NCBI GenBank assembly: GCA_963920635.1 | Contig: OY987307.1 | Coordinates: forward strand, 17,313,735-17,377,734 | From: Pseudeuparius sepicola | Taxonomy: Eukaryota; Arthropoda; Insecta; Coleoptera; Anthribidae | Direction: 5' to 3' | Length of the DNA: 64,000 nucleotides | Part shown: piece after piece, positions 34,430-45,874 of the stretch | How the letters are laid out: each line of letters opens with the position of its first letter | How positions within the stretch are numbered: the stretch's first letter is position 1 | Made by a program: the position numbers and the translations under genes | Notes under the pieces: model-generated | Databases searched by the model: none | What the model was told of the DNA's origin: nothing | Seen by the model: only the letters and a program-made list of their open reading frames with translations

Positions 34430-35250
34430 GCATAATATAATAGTATATTACATAGCGAGAGTTGTATACAGCTTATTACGTATGAGTGGAAAAGTTGGGC
34501 TGTAATTCCACGAGTATGTAATAAGCTTACAACTCGAGTTTTGTACTATAATTTTTCTTCGACGAAAGAAAAACTATTATAATAGATAAACTATACTTCT
34601 GATTATCTGATAGGCGACAATTAGTATGTTGGTTAGTTGCTATGGTGACGCGGATGCCTCGCTAACAAGGCACCCGCGATGATTGCGTTTTAATTACGAA
34701 CAGATACGTAATTTTTTTGTTACGTGTCAGTCATGACGTGTCAGTCATTATACGTGTCAGTGTTCATAACAATGGACTTACTTATAACCTAAACCGTCAC
34801 TTAATAGGTACTATGTTACTAGCATAGGGGTAGAAAAACATAATAGTATATTACATAGCGAGAGTTGTAAACAGCTTATTACGTAGGTATGAGTGGAAAA
34901 GTTGCGCATGAGCCGCACAGCGGCGAGCGCTGTAATTCCACGAGTATGTAATAAGCTTACAACTCGAGTTTTGTATTATATTTTTTCTTCGACGAAAGAA
35001 AAACTATTATAATAGATAAACTATACTTCTGATTATCTGACAGGCAACAATTAGTATGTTGGTTAGTTGCTATGGTGACGCGGATGCCGCGCTTACAAGG
35101 CACCCGTGATAATTGCGTTTTAATTAAGAACAGATACGTAATTTTTTTTATTACGTGTCAGTCATTACGTATCAGTGGTCGTAACAATGAATTTACTTAT
35201 AAACTAAACCGTCACTTAATAGGTATGTTACTAGCATAGGAGTAGAAAAA
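34430..35250. repeat. Direct tandem duplication, about 403-bp unit
   Basis: TAATAGTATATTACATAGCG starts at 34438 and again at 34841. The two units stay closely similar through GACGAAAGAAAAACTATTAT, TTGGTTAGTTGCTATGGTGA and GTTTTAATTA. The second copy carries extra bases (GCGCATGAGCCGCACAGCGG). Each unit begins with an inner palindrome (AGCTTATTAC / GTAATAAGCT). No gene. Confidence 0.9.
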
Positions 35251-35599
35251 TTCATTTATATTCACTTGAAGTTTGGAGTGCTGTGAGGGTAACAATTATT
35301 ATTTACCCCATTATAGTTAGTTAATCACGCAGTTAATAACAATATGGTGAACCTACTTTTTGCCCCTGATTTAGGATGTGTTTGTTATTTACAGACATTT
35401 TTGCACCATGGGTCTCAATTCCCGTTTAAAATCAACACGTATGACATGACATTTCATAAAATGACAACTTAATTCTATGCACTGTTACTTACGGTAACAC
35501 TTCAGGTAATCATAGACGGGAACATACCTGCAAACAAAAATTTAATACGTAATGACTTTCTTTTTTACAGTTATTATACAAGTAAAAAGTACAGATATA
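35251..35599. other. Gene-free stretch
   Basis: Nothing recognised; this is the left flank of the element at 35600. Confidence 0.4.
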
Positions 35600-37357
35600 C
35601 AGGGTGACATAGAAAAAAGTACATTACATAGTGCCACACCATAGAGGACACTAAAATAAGAAAAAAAGTTCCTATGAACATGGGTCCGCAAGGCCTTCGG
35701 TTAAAAGATACGGGGTGTTGAATTGTAATTTTTTTTATTTATTTGCAAAAACAATGATAAATACTCCAACAATTAAATTGTAATGGTATGATGAAAAATA
35801 TGATTAATTAAAACAAAACATTAAGGTTTTAGAAGATGTTCAAATTGTTGCCCTTGTACTTCAATACATTTTTCCATTCTTCTTCTTAATGATTGACGGC
35901 ATCTTTGAAATATTCCTGGGTCATTACGAAATCTATCTGCCGATTCAATAATTCTTATCCATAACTGTGCTTCATTATGTATTTCTACAGCATAGACAGC
36001 ATAAACTTCATCATGCATGTAATACATTCTTCCAGTAATGGCCAATGGGACATCCTCTAATAATGTGTTTAAATCATTCTCCAAGAAATGTCGATACAGT
36101 GCACCTGTCAATCGATTGGGGAATCGAAATGGGCCAATTAAGTAATTGTCGATTATACCTGCCCACACATTAATAGAAAACCCATATTGGTGACTTCGAA
36201 TTACAGTTTGATGAGGATTTTCATCACTCCAATAGTGCATGTTATGTAGGTTCAGAATACCATCACGACTAAAACCAGGTTCATCAGTAAACAAAATTGA
36301 TGAAATAATGTTTTGTCTTTGGTTTTGCAACCATTCGCAAAATTGTACACGAGGAAAAAAGTCATGTTGCAATAGTGAATGAATTTTTTGGAAATGGTAT
36401 GGGCGAAGAAGTTGTTCTTTCAAAATTTGTCTACTTGATTCACGGTTAACGTTTCGCACCGCTGAACTTATTTTCCTGGTGCTTGTTCTCGGATTATTTT
36501 CTACCATTCGTAAAACAGTTTCTTCGTTTTGTACAGTGCGGCACGTTCTGGAAATCCCACTATTCACTTTTGGTTTTCTAAAACAGCCATCTTCTCCCAA
36601 ACGCCTATGCACATCAATAAATGTTCGAACATTAGGAACTTGTTTTAAAGAATATCTTTCTCGATAGATACGTTGAGCTTCGTAAAAATTTGATCTAGCT
36701 TCGCCGTAACACATACTCAATACTCATGTCCCTGTATTCTTCAAAAGTATAGTGAACCATTTTTGAAATCAATTTTGAATTATCAAAGGGAAAACCAATA
36801 AAAAACATAAACAAGAACACAAAATACCTACTACCTAATAACAATTATTAAATTAGTTTGACAAAAGTGTCATTATGACACATTATTTCATTGTTACTTA
36901 TCATTGTTTTTGCAAAGGTTACTTTGATGCTTTTTGAATAAGTAATTTGCATGCATTGTCGGCTTTAGATGCATTTGTACTGGAACCATTGCTTCTAGCG
37001 ACTTGGACAAGGTATACCTTTCGTAAGTATAAAAGATGGGCTAACATTTTTTCAGTCGAAAATAACATACACTGTATAGCAAAAAAGTTAGGACCGATTC
37101 AATAGAGATGGAACCGTGTAATGTAGAGCGTATTTGAATTTAGCATGATAAAAAAAACCTGTATACCACATTTTATCCATTTCTTGCGTCTGTGGCTAAA
37201 GATATTCGTGAAAAACAAAACAAATAAATTACAATTCAACACCCCGTATCTTTTAACCGAAGGCCTTGCGGACCCATGTTCATAGGAACTTTTTTTCTTA
37301 TTTTAGTGTCCTCTATGGTGTGGCACTATGTAGTGTACTTTTTTCTATGTCACCCTG
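35600..37357 (-). mobile_element. Tc1/mariner-like transposon with about 131-bp TIRs
   Basis: The termini begin CAGGGTGACATAGAAAAAAG and match over about 131 bp with one mismatch that I can see. They are flanked by TA (35598-35599 and 37358-37359). The element is 1758 bp and encodes one transposase on the minus strand. The near-perfect TIRs mark it as the youngest full-length DNA transposon here, yet its gene is damaged, so it probably moved with help from an intact copy. Confidence 0.95.
35821..36760 (-). pseudogene. DDE transposase with in-frame core deletion and frameshift
   Basis: A 299-codon frame runs from 36720. After an N-terminal helix-turn-helix region (RTFIDVHRRLGEDGCFRKP) come ILFTDEPGFSRDG (first catalytic Asp), the linker NLHNMHYWSDENPHQT, and GRMYYMHD (second Asp). 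The sequence then jumps to EVYAVYAVEIHNEAQLW, skipping the roughly 50 residues that normally include GAPxH and the SPDxxPxDxxLWG motif with the third Asp. The deletion keeps frame. At the 5' end a 7-bp duplication (36713-36719 repeated at 36720-36726) shifts frame away from the likely true start MVHYTFEEYRDM at 36760. It is related to copies 1 and 2. Confidence 0.9.
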
Positions 37358-38270
37358 TATATGAGGGGTTAAATTTTTTCAGACAAAATACTAACAGCTC
37401 TTGTGTTAAACATTTTTTTAAACCGTGGGACATGCAGTTTTTGTATAATAGAGGGGCTTATTACTTAAGGATACAAATTTGTAAAAGTTAATCCCCTCAA
37501 CCCGGGGACCACCCACAAACCAGCCTCGCCAAGTGGATGGGTTGAAACCTTTTTCAATTAACAATTCAAATTTAGCAATAACAAATTAGAAAAAGTGGAA
37601 GAAGTTATGCGTTATGTGATAACAGAATATTTCGCATAACTTTTAAAATTGAGTTCTGCTCTGTTCACATAACATAAATTAGCATTTGTTTAAAAAATGA
37701 CTTATTGGATTAATTTTTCCTAAGATGGTCATGAAATCGCTAAAATAAGACACCAGGAGAATGGCTATGGAGAGGTTTAAATATAGTTTATTCAGCTGGT
37801 TTTGGAAACATATATCCATTAGGGCATTTTATTTAAGTTTTGATTTCACAAAAATGTTAAATTTCACAATATTTTCATTTTTAAACCTTAAAATGCTTCT
37901 GGTAAACAATGCTTTCCGAACTTGTTGCTTAGGTGGCATTTTCACATATCATGAATCATGACATAGTATCAACCCAAGCTTTTGGTGTTTACTTTTAAAA
38001 TTAATGGGTTTTCGAAAAACAAATGCACCTCAAACACTACTCGTTATTGCCCATATTTGTTTTACAAAAAAAAACAGCCAGATCCGATGTATTGCTTTTT
38101 GGAGTTTATTTTCAAAATTATTGGGTTTTTAAAAACCAAATGCACCCCAAGCACTACATTATATTGTCCAATATTTGGACAATATAACAGCCAGATCTGA
38201 TGTATCGCATGCAATTTTGTTGGTAATTTTCTATTTGAGAAGAAGAATAAATACATTTTAAGTACAGGGT
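37358..38270. repeat. Gene-free stretch with a 117-bp direct duplication
   Basis: At 37981-38210 two diverged copies follow each other with a 117-bp shift (GGGTTTT...AAACAAATGCACC, then CAGCCAGATC). The second copy has a 25-bp palindrome at about 38160-38184 (ATATTGTCCAA arms). No gene. Confidence 0.7.
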
Positions 38271-38430
38271 TATTCAAATAACATTCTACCCCCTTAACTT
38301 TTTTGTTATTAATTTTGGAAAATATATATATATATAAAAAATTCTATAAAATTTTCTTGCGATTTCAGTTATGTATTTAGAAAAACAAACAATGAATGTC
38401 GCATATTTTGGAGATATAGCGGAAAATGAT
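38271..38430. mobile_element. Family C terminal block
   Basis: ACAGGGTTATTCAAATAACA to AATATGTCG-type sequence matches the block at 10321-10505 in inverse orientation (CTTGCGATTTCAG, AATGAATGTCGCATTTTGG-like). At the right it abuts transposase copy 2. Confidence 0.65.
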
Positions 38431-39098
38431 CAATTTATAGGTGCGTATTTTTATCACTTGTAAATTATCACTATAAATATTACACTATATTACTATTAAC
38501 TAGACATTATTATTCTATTACTACTCCTACGGTTAATATTACTACAGTTTCTATATTGTGGACTGATAAAGCCATAACGTGGCGGTTTTAAAAGAAGAAA
38601 CACTCACTATTGATCGTCAGAAAATACAGACCAGTTTATTTAAATTTAAGGTCGAACTTTAATAAATGTTTGGTGTAGTATTTTTAGGGGTCACACAATG
38701 GGTCAAGTTTTTTTGTGAAGGTGGTTTAACTGGTCTAAAATATTTACAGCCCTTAAGAGGAGAAATTTCTGATCTATTGAATCAAGTTAATGAGCCGAAT
38801 ATTGTTTGGAAACAACACAGTGCTCCAGCACATAAATCAAATGCTGTGAAGAGGCATTTAGATGACACATTTGTAGAGTAGATTGGTTCAAATGGAAATA
38901 TTTTATGGCCTGCCAGAAGCTCAGACTTGATCCCACTCGATTTCTTTCGGTGGGGCATTTTGAAGAGGACGGGGTATATGCGGAGAGGTCAAATAATATC
39001 GACCAATTAATATCGACCAAGCAGGTATCGTGGCTAACTACAGGAAAGGTTTATTAAGAAAGTATGCGCCTTGTGTTGCACAAAAAGAAGCATTATAG

Positions 39099-39129
39099 CA
39101 AAGTCTAGAGAATATCTCTATAGACTTCG
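39099..39129. mobile_element. 31-bp palindromic insertion, relative of 32876-32903
   Basis: The sequence begins CAAAGTCTAGAGAAT and continues as a diverged mirror, TCTCTATAGACTTCG. The flanks are ATTATAG (39092-39098) and ATTATAC (39130-39136), 6 of 7 identical. Copy 1 (near 8745-8757) reads TTTTATACAACACC with no insert. Confidence 0.8.
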
Positions 39130-39284
39130 ATTATACGACACCTTCTATAATTTAATTTAGTATCACGTTCCATCCATGAATATGCCTTTTATTAAGACTA
39201 AAATGACAGAAAAAAAAATAAAAAGTAACTTATGGAAAATTTCCACACCAACAGCAATATTGGCTTTGTTGAATTTTCAATGTA

Positions 39285-40450
39285 CAGGGTGATTCAGTTT
39301 TTTTCTGCGACACTTCAAAAGGTGATAGAAAACCAAAAAATAACCGCACTTTCTTTTATAAACTATATCATTTTAAGGCCTTATTAAAAAGTTACAGGGT
39401 GTTAAAGTTTTAAGAAACATGTGGTCGTTATTGAATATTTACCAAACTAGTTGAGATATTTAAGTCATATTTGGTACACGTTATAACGGCATGGGTTAGC
39501 ATAAAACCTGTTAATATCAAACACCTTGAACCACCAATGGCGTAGAAGTAGGTAATTAGTATACCTAATTGTTTTTAGAAAAAAAAAGAACCACCTTGTA
39601 TAGCAATAAAATGTATTCAATTTCTTATGTAAATTTTAATTTTAAACAAAAAGGCCCTCTTGATAATTTTTTGTATGTGTCATGGTTTCGTGGTAAATTT
39701 GATTTTCGTATTATTTCGGGGTATTTCTGAAAAATATCTAAAAAATTTGCTCCATAAGTATCACTTAAAGTGGAACTAATGTGTTTGCCACTTGAAATAA
39801 AGTAACTTTTTTCAATAAACTTACCTATTTAAGGCTATACTTTTGAAGATCCAGGGTCTAATATACATTTAAGGAAGATACAAATGTTACTTACGCTCTG
39901 TATCTTGAAAAGTAAAACCTTCAATAGGTAAGTTTATTGGGAAAAGTTACTGTATTTAAAGTAAGAAACACATTTTTTCTGCTTTGAGTGTTACTTATGG
40001 AGCGAAGTTTTAAGTTAATTTTTCAGAAGTACCCCGAAAAAATACGAAAAAATCTAATTTGCTATGAAACCATGACACATATGAAAAAATGCTAAGAGAA
40101 CGTTTTTGTTTACAATTAAAATTTACGTAAGAAATTGAATACATTTTATTGCTATACAAGGTGGTTCATTTTTTTTTCTAAAAACAATTATACTAATTAC
40201 CCACTTCTACGCCACTGGTTGTTTAAGGTGTTATGCTAACCCATGCCGTTATAACGTGTACCAAATATGACTTAAATATCCCAACTAGTTTGGTTAATAT
40301 TCAATAAATTCTACATATTGCTTACAACTTAAACACCCTGTAACTTTTTTATAAGGCCTTAAAATGATATAGTTTATAAAAGAAAGTGCGGTTATTTTTT
40401 GGTTTTCTATCACCTGTTGAAGCGTCGCAGAATAAAACTGAATCACCCTG
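39285..40450. mobile_element. Foldback family D, full palindrome, 1166 bp
   Basis: The ends CAGGGTGATTCAGTTTTTTT and complement are flanked by TA. The arms run almost to the centre near 39868 (CCGCACTTTCTTTTATAAAC, TTAAGGCCTTA, AAGTTACAGGGTGTTAAAGT). Copy 1 near 9285-9300 shows the uninterrupted target. A sister copy is at 46552-47658. Confidence 0.93.
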
Positions 40451-40540
40451 TATTATTGTGGGAATACAACAATTAATGTAAACTGTCAAATCTAATTTAT
40501 AATATTCTCAACTGTTTTCAGTGTCACATTAAAAGCCTCA

Positions 40541-41064
40541 TTATTTGCCAATTGTGTAGGTATTCATTAGTTAAATAAAATTCTTACCGCAAGAAATGCA
40601 AAACAAATGCAGCTGGAAGGACCCGCGGGCGCGCCTAAATTGAGGCAGTGACGTCAAGCTAATCAGACAGTTGATGATGGTTCAAAACCTAAATTTTTAT
40701 TATTTATTGACTTTCTTTAAACGACAATTGCAAAAAATTCACTTTACGTTATAATTTTAGCAACCAATATGCGAGCAGAACATATCCTAAGGTACCCATC
40801 TCAAAGGGAAGGTCGAATCAAGCTAATCCAACTTTCTCACTTCCCAATGGATCCGCGACTCCCACGGCCGGGCCTGGGGCGTTGTACCCGGACCCCGAGC
40901 CGGGAAGTTTTCACTTCCGAAAACAATTCCGGGTCTATACAACATCGATTCGAAAAGGGGGAAGAGGACTTGCGAATTGAAAGAGAAAATTTAGTTTATC
41001 CTTGTCGGCTCTACGCGAAATCTTATTTGTTTCCCGTTAGACACTGCGTAACTACGAATATATA
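40541..41064. other. GC-rich gene-free stretch
   Basis: The part at about 40610-41030 is GC-rich (ACCCGCGGGCGCGCC; GGCCGGGCCTGGGGCG) and has a 108-codon open frame on the plus strand. I recognise neither a protein nor a structural RNA in it. Confidence 0.4.
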
Positions 41065-41254
41065 CAAGGTGAATCTGATTATATCCCAGTTGTAAACCAC
41101 AATTTTGAAATAAACGATAGAAAATTTTATTTTGAACAAAAGAGTTCATGCAACATGGCATCTCCGTACCCATATTCGTATATGAAATTTTCTTTTCAAA
41201 ATAAAATGTTCTATCGTTTATTTCAAAATTGTGGTTTTCAACAGGTACACCCTG
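41065..41254. mobile_element. 190-bp foldback MITE
   Basis: The arms AACCACAATTTTGAAATAAA and complement pair over about 50 bp. The ends are CAAGGTG and CACCCTG beside TA. No protein is encoded. Confidence 0.8.
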
Positions 41255-42173
41255 TATAAACAAGTTATGATTTTTTTCTCTTTATATCATTTCCTTAGCA
41301 GCCATATACAGGGAGTAACTTAAGTATGTTAAAATATTTCAGGGTCGTGGTCCTCAGCCAATTTTATCTAATACCAAAAGTTCATATATGAACATTATGG
41401 GTCCAAAAATTCTTCGTTTTCGATATACGGTTGAAATTTTCTAAAAAATCACCTTTTCAAAAAATTTGTTTTCAATTGAGAACAAGATCTTGATCTTTTC
41501 CGTACGCTTTTTTAAATACCAGACATTTTTTGCAAGTGCGATGAAATAGATTTAAAAAATCTAATTTGCCACGAAACGGCGATGGATATAAAAAGAAGTC
41601 ACTTTTTTCGGAAACAAATGCTCCATCCAAAGCTGCTACCCACTTTAATTTCGTACAGGACCGTATTAACTTTTTTCTTGAATTGTTCTTCAGATTTACC
41701 CATATCTCCGCGACTGGTTCAACTGGAAGTAACACATTTAAATGGGCCCTAGCCAAGTATGATGTGTACCAAATTTGGTTAAAAAAAGCTCTACAAATAA
41801 AGAAGTTATGGGAAAAAGACATTTTCTTGAAATCGGCAGTAAAGTGTCCCAAAATCGTCATTAAAAGCTCAGAAATCGGCACTGAACTAACCCATTATTG
41901 TACGATTTTTTCAATAAGTAGGCCTTGGCGAGATGTAAACATCAAACGTCAGACGCGGAGCCATCGCCCCGTCAAAAGTGGCCAAATATTCAAAACCCGG
42001 CCAATAAAGGCCCATTTAACTATTCGTACACATTGCGAAATTGTCACCTATAGCAGCGCAATATATCAGTATAAATGTTTTAGTAGGTTTGAATATCAAT
42101 AGATTTATTATGGAGGCTGCACAACAAGCAGCAGTTTGGTTGTTCTGTTCGAAGCCTAAGTCACCTAAGTAGA

Positions 42174-42232
42174 GCGATCGTTAAAGTCAAGCAACGCCGC
42201 GCGTAGTCGGTTCATGGACGGGTGATCCCTTG
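42174..42232 (+). pseudogene. 5S rRNA-like fragment
   Basis: GTCAAGCAACGCCGCGCGTA followed by GTCGGTTCATGGACGGGTGA matches the middle-to-3' part of animal 5S rRNA (GTTAAGCAACGTCGGGCGTA, then GTxAGTACTTGGATGGGTGA). Diagnostic words kept are AAGCAACG, GCGTAGTC and GGGTGA. The 5' third and the 3' closing strand are absent. It is either a 5S pseudogene or the head of a 5S-derived SINE. It lies inside a foldback element. Confidence 0.75.
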
Positions 42233-42659
42233 TTATTATTTTCTTGCCTAATAAAACTTTTTTTTTACTACTAACCTGAGAAATCACCATTATTTACCTC
42301 ATTCCTCCAATGAGAAGTAATATTTCTCTACCTAGGTAAATAATGATAATAAAAAAATACCTAGGTAAATAATGAAAAATTTTCTATGTGACATTTAAAA
42401 ATTAGTGTCATTTTATCAGCTTGACAACTGAACTCCCAGGCTGCTTGATATTTTGAAGTATTTGAAAAAAGCGAGAAATGACTAAAATATGGCAATATTT
42501 CAATGTTAGTAGTAAAAAAAATTCTATATACACTTCGGTTGAGAAGGCCATTATTTACCGCTACGCGCCTCAGGATATAATATGCGAATGGCTCACTTCT
42601 CAACCTAGGTGTATAATATACTATTTTCCCGATTTAAAAAAATATATAATATTTACCTC

Positions 42660-42738
42660 GGCACTGAAGTTCTTTTTATGATTCATGTGGTTTATTTGTA
42701 AATTCCACATTAGTCATAAAAAGTTGAACTTCAGTGCC
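42660..42738. repeat. 79-nt hairpin
   Basis: The arms GGCACTGAAGTTC...TTTTTATGA...GTGG and their complement pair, with a 3-base bulge and one 5-base internal mismatch, around a 14-base loop. The size resembles a microRNA precursor. The location inside a foldback element suggests a MITE-type origin. Confidence 0.75.
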
Positions 42739-43097
42739 TTGGTACATAAATAACTATTTTTTTAGAGAATTTTATCGAAAACGAAGAATTTTTTGGACAC
42801 ATATTTATATTCTTAGAATTGGCTGAGGACCACCAGCATGAAATATTTTAACCTATTTAAGTTACACCCTGTGTATGTATATGATATGTCAAAATTTGAT
42901 TGTGTGGTCAGCGATAACGACAATATATTCCATAAACGTTAAGTTGTTTTTAGAAAAAAAATTCTACGTGGAAATTAGTATTCTTAACATTAAGATCACA
43001 AAGATAACTAAAATTATAATAATTACCAAGCAGTTATTTATGAAATTCCATTTCCATTTTCAAGTTGGGATATTTCAATTATTGCAGTTTCTATATA

Positions 43098-44014
43098 CAG
43101 TGCCCGCCAAAAAGTCTGCACCATATGGGAAAAATTTTTAGTAAATAACTTACGGAAAATTTGTTTGCGGCATCAGGTTTTGCTTGCTCTAGAACCAAAA
43201 TTGACATAATCAAATGTTGTGCCGTAGTCTTTTTTATATGTCAAATTTGACATTAATGAAAAAAATGTCCGAAAAATGGGCTTATTTAACAGAATTTCGA
43301 AAAAAGTCGTAAGAAAAATATGTTTCTTTCGCAATTTTATAGCCCTGTGCAAAATTTCAAGAGCCTACTACGATTTTCATATTTTGCCCTTTGTTGCCCT
43401 TTTCCGTATTTGTTAATCCATAAAAGTCGATCCCATGTAATTTTAAGCACTCATTGACTGAATACATACTGCACAATACTTAGGTAGTTTACGGTCTAAA
43501 TATCCTTCGTTTCCTTTTTTGTAAAAAAATTAAAATGAGGGCTTGTTGAAGAAGCACGCTTGGTGCAAAACTGATCTCATTTTTACAGATAAACACATAA
43601 ATTCCATTTACAAACTTCTTTCTATAGTAAATGGTTGTAAAAACACACAAATATTTCTGTCATGATGATCTGATCAGAAATATCTAGAAAATTTAAAATA
43701 TTATGTCCAATAATATTTAACAAAGGGCAAAATATGAAAATCGTAGTAGGCTCTTGAAATTTTGCACAGGGCTATAAAATTGAGAAATAAACATATTTTT
43801 CTTATACTTTTTCGAAATTCGGTTATATAAGCCCATTTTTCGGACATTTTTGTCATTAATGTCAAATTTGACATATAAAAGGGACTACGTCACAACATTT
43901 GATTACGTCAATTTTGGTTCTAGAGCAAGCAAAACCTGATGCCGCAAACAAATTTTCCGCAAGTTATTTACTAAAAATTTTTCCCATATGGTGCAGACTT
44001 TTTGGCGGGCACTG
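43098..44014. mobile_element. Foldback MITE with CAGTGCCCGCCAAAAAG ends
   Basis: The terminus CAGTGCCCGCCAAAAAGTCT is repeated inverted, 917 bp away, with TA on both sides (43096-43097 and 44015-44016). The arms are about 300 bp each and highly similar (TTGCGGCATCAGGTTTTGCT, AAGAGCCTACTACGATTTTC). The ends are typical of Tc1/mariner-related MITEs. No protein is encoded. Confidence 0.93.
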
Positions 44015-44454
44015 TATACTCAACGCAGCATTACCAAAAAGATAAGCCCAAAAATTAACGAGTAAAAGCATGATCCAAAAATAGCGCAAGTGGGACAGAG
44101 AAATTGACATCTTCAGCTGATTTTCTATGCCAAAAACACAGGAGTGTCAATTTCAGTTTACCACCATAGCACCTGATTATTTTGATAAATGTATAGTCAT
44201 AATTCAATTAAAAAAAGAACTTTGACGCTTCGTGACGTGACGTGTCACTCGCCCTAGCCGTTGTATAAAAGCGCCAAATTCGCTGTCTCTATTTTGCATT
44301 TATTTAAGTAAGAATAATTTAATTGAAAGCGTTTTTTAATCATTAAATACTTCGGGACTGACGATTTTGAACTTAAAGTTGGATACGATGTATAAATTTG
44401 TATGCAATATAATATCATACTTCCACCAGTGAAACCGTGTGTCACTAATAGGCC
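44015..44454. other. Gene-free stretch with a family A fragment
   Basis: About 44050-44230 matches the family A core (GAGTAAAAGCATGATCCAAA, AATTGACATCTTCAGCTGAT) but is decayed. Confidence 0.6.
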
Positions 44455-45382
44455 GAGTCAGTCAAGCAGTTAGCGGGACACTTGGCGCTGGCGCGCTAGT
44501 AGACATGTAAAAATTATTTATATCCCGAAACTGTTTTCTACCAGCTAAAAATTTATCTGTAAATAGTTAATTCAATTAGGACCTAGAAACAAATAGTCAG
44601 TCAACATAATAAAACTGCTTTCTAAGAGCTGACATTTTGCTAAACATTAATTTATTTAATACTATACCTGAAACAAACAGTCCATTCAGTCAGTCACCAG
44701 TCAATCGAACTTTGTATTGAGAGCGCGCACGTGGCTTGCGGTAATTGTAATTAATTGGGCAATTAATTATTTGGGCAATTAATTATTTCTCACATTTATT
44801 TTATATTAAATATTTTAATTGCATTGGAAGAACCTAGGAAATCTTGATATAAATCAAAATAGAAAAACATACATCAAAATTTATTCAAGAGAAATGTGAC
44901 GAAATAAATGCGAAATAACAACCCTTCATTTTTCAAAATCACTATCATCTTCACTGTTTTCTTTATAAGTATCATCCGAGTCATCGAATAATGCGATTAA
45001 AATATTTAATATAAAATAAATGTGAGAAATAATTAATTGTCCATGAACTGGCAATTACCACAAGCCACGTGCGCGCTCTCAATTATTTAAAGTTCAATTG
45101 ACTGTTTGTTTCAGGGATAGTTTTAAATAAATTAATGTTTAGCAAAATTTCAGCTCTTAGAAAGCAGTTTCTAGAACTATTTTTTGACGATACGTACGCA
45201 CCGATGCTGAGGCCATGTGTCACATTATTATGCTGACTGACTATTTGTTTCTAGTTCCTAATTGAATTAACTATTTACAGATAAATTTTGAGTTGGTAGA
45301 AAACAGTTTCGGGATATAAATAATTTTTACATTTTTACTAGCGCGCCAGCGCCAAGTGTCCCGCTAACTGCCTGACTGACTC
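44455..45382. mobile_element. Foldback element with GAGTCAGTCA ends, 928 bp
   Basis: GAGTCAGTCAAGCAGTTAGC at the left is mirrored as GAGTCAGTCAGGCAGTTAGC at the right. The arms pair nearly to the centre (GGCGCTGGCGCGCTAGTA, TAATTCAATTAGGA, CCACGTGCGCGCTCTCAA). An extra block at about 45183-45225 interrupts the right arm. No target duplication is evident, and no protein is encoded. Confidence 0.88.
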
Positions 45383-45874
45383 TACAGTGGTAATATACAG
45401 CATACGTATAATATCCAAGTTAAAAATATTAGCTTGTTTAAAACACTTACACTTTTTGGACACGAGCTCTCGGACTATAAACTGTAAATAAAGACAGTGA
45501 AAAACGCGACCAATCTGTCCAGCGTCAAGTTCACAACGGTTTCTGTGTATCGACGGCAGGCGCATTGAAGCCGACTTGAGTAATTTAACGGCACTGAGAC
45601 ATTACCGAGGGGGCTGCGTATCTTAAGGGCAGGCTTAATTACAGTTAATTTGCGGCTTCTGTTATGCCCAGAGAATACAATCAATATATAGGTAAAATGG
45701 GGCTTCCGGTCCAACCGTTGAAGACCAAAGCAATTTCATTTGATCTATGATCGTTATTTCATAACCATCTTGTTGTTGCGATATTGTATACTATAACTAT
45801 ATCAAGTTAAGAGGCTAACTACTAACTAATGCTCAACGGAGTATTTCATCGTTAGTCCAGTAAAGTTGTGCTCG
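45383..45874. other. Gene-free stretch
   Basis: Nothing recognised. Confidence 0.4.

Larger units (their letters stand above)
38431..40540 (+). pseudogene. Decayed DDE transposase, copy 2, with nested insertions
   Basis: Fragments LTGLKYLQPLRGEISDLLNQ and HSAPAHKSNAVKRHLDDTFV (38666-38881) and a diverged ARSSDLIPLDFF-like tail (near 38920) match copy 1 at 7914-9400. Stops and frame changes are frequent. The unit is interrupted by a 31-bp palindrome (39099-39129) and by the foldback 39285-40450, beyond which homology to copy 1 resumes (GGGAATACAACAAT at about 40461, as near 9312). Confidence 0.8.
41309..42871. mobile_element. Foldback element, about 1.56 kb
   Basis: The left end CAGGGAGTAACTTAAGTATG is mirrored at the right (CATAGGTTAAAATATTTCAT-like, ending ACACCCTG). 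The arms share CCTCAGCCAATT, AAATTCTTCGTTTTCGATA and AAATTTTC over about 130 bp. The interior holds a 5S-rRNA-like fragment (42174-42232) and a long hairpin (42660-42738), plus a 178-codon open frame (41566-42102) that I do not believe is a gene. Confidence 0.75.

Noticed and set aside
38160..38184. 25-bp palindrome as a third copy of the tiny mobile palindrome
   Set aside because: Its sequence (ATATTGTCCAA arms) is unrelated, and the sister repeat at 38040 shows a similar non-inserted sequence rather than an empty site.
40610..41030. GC-rich block as rRNA or a CpG-island promoter
   Set aside because: I could not match it to 18S, 28S or 5S landmarks, and no gene follows it.
41566..42102. 178-codon open frame as a host gene
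   Set aside because: It lies within a foldback element, overlaps an antisense frame of 136 codons, and its product resembles nothing I know.
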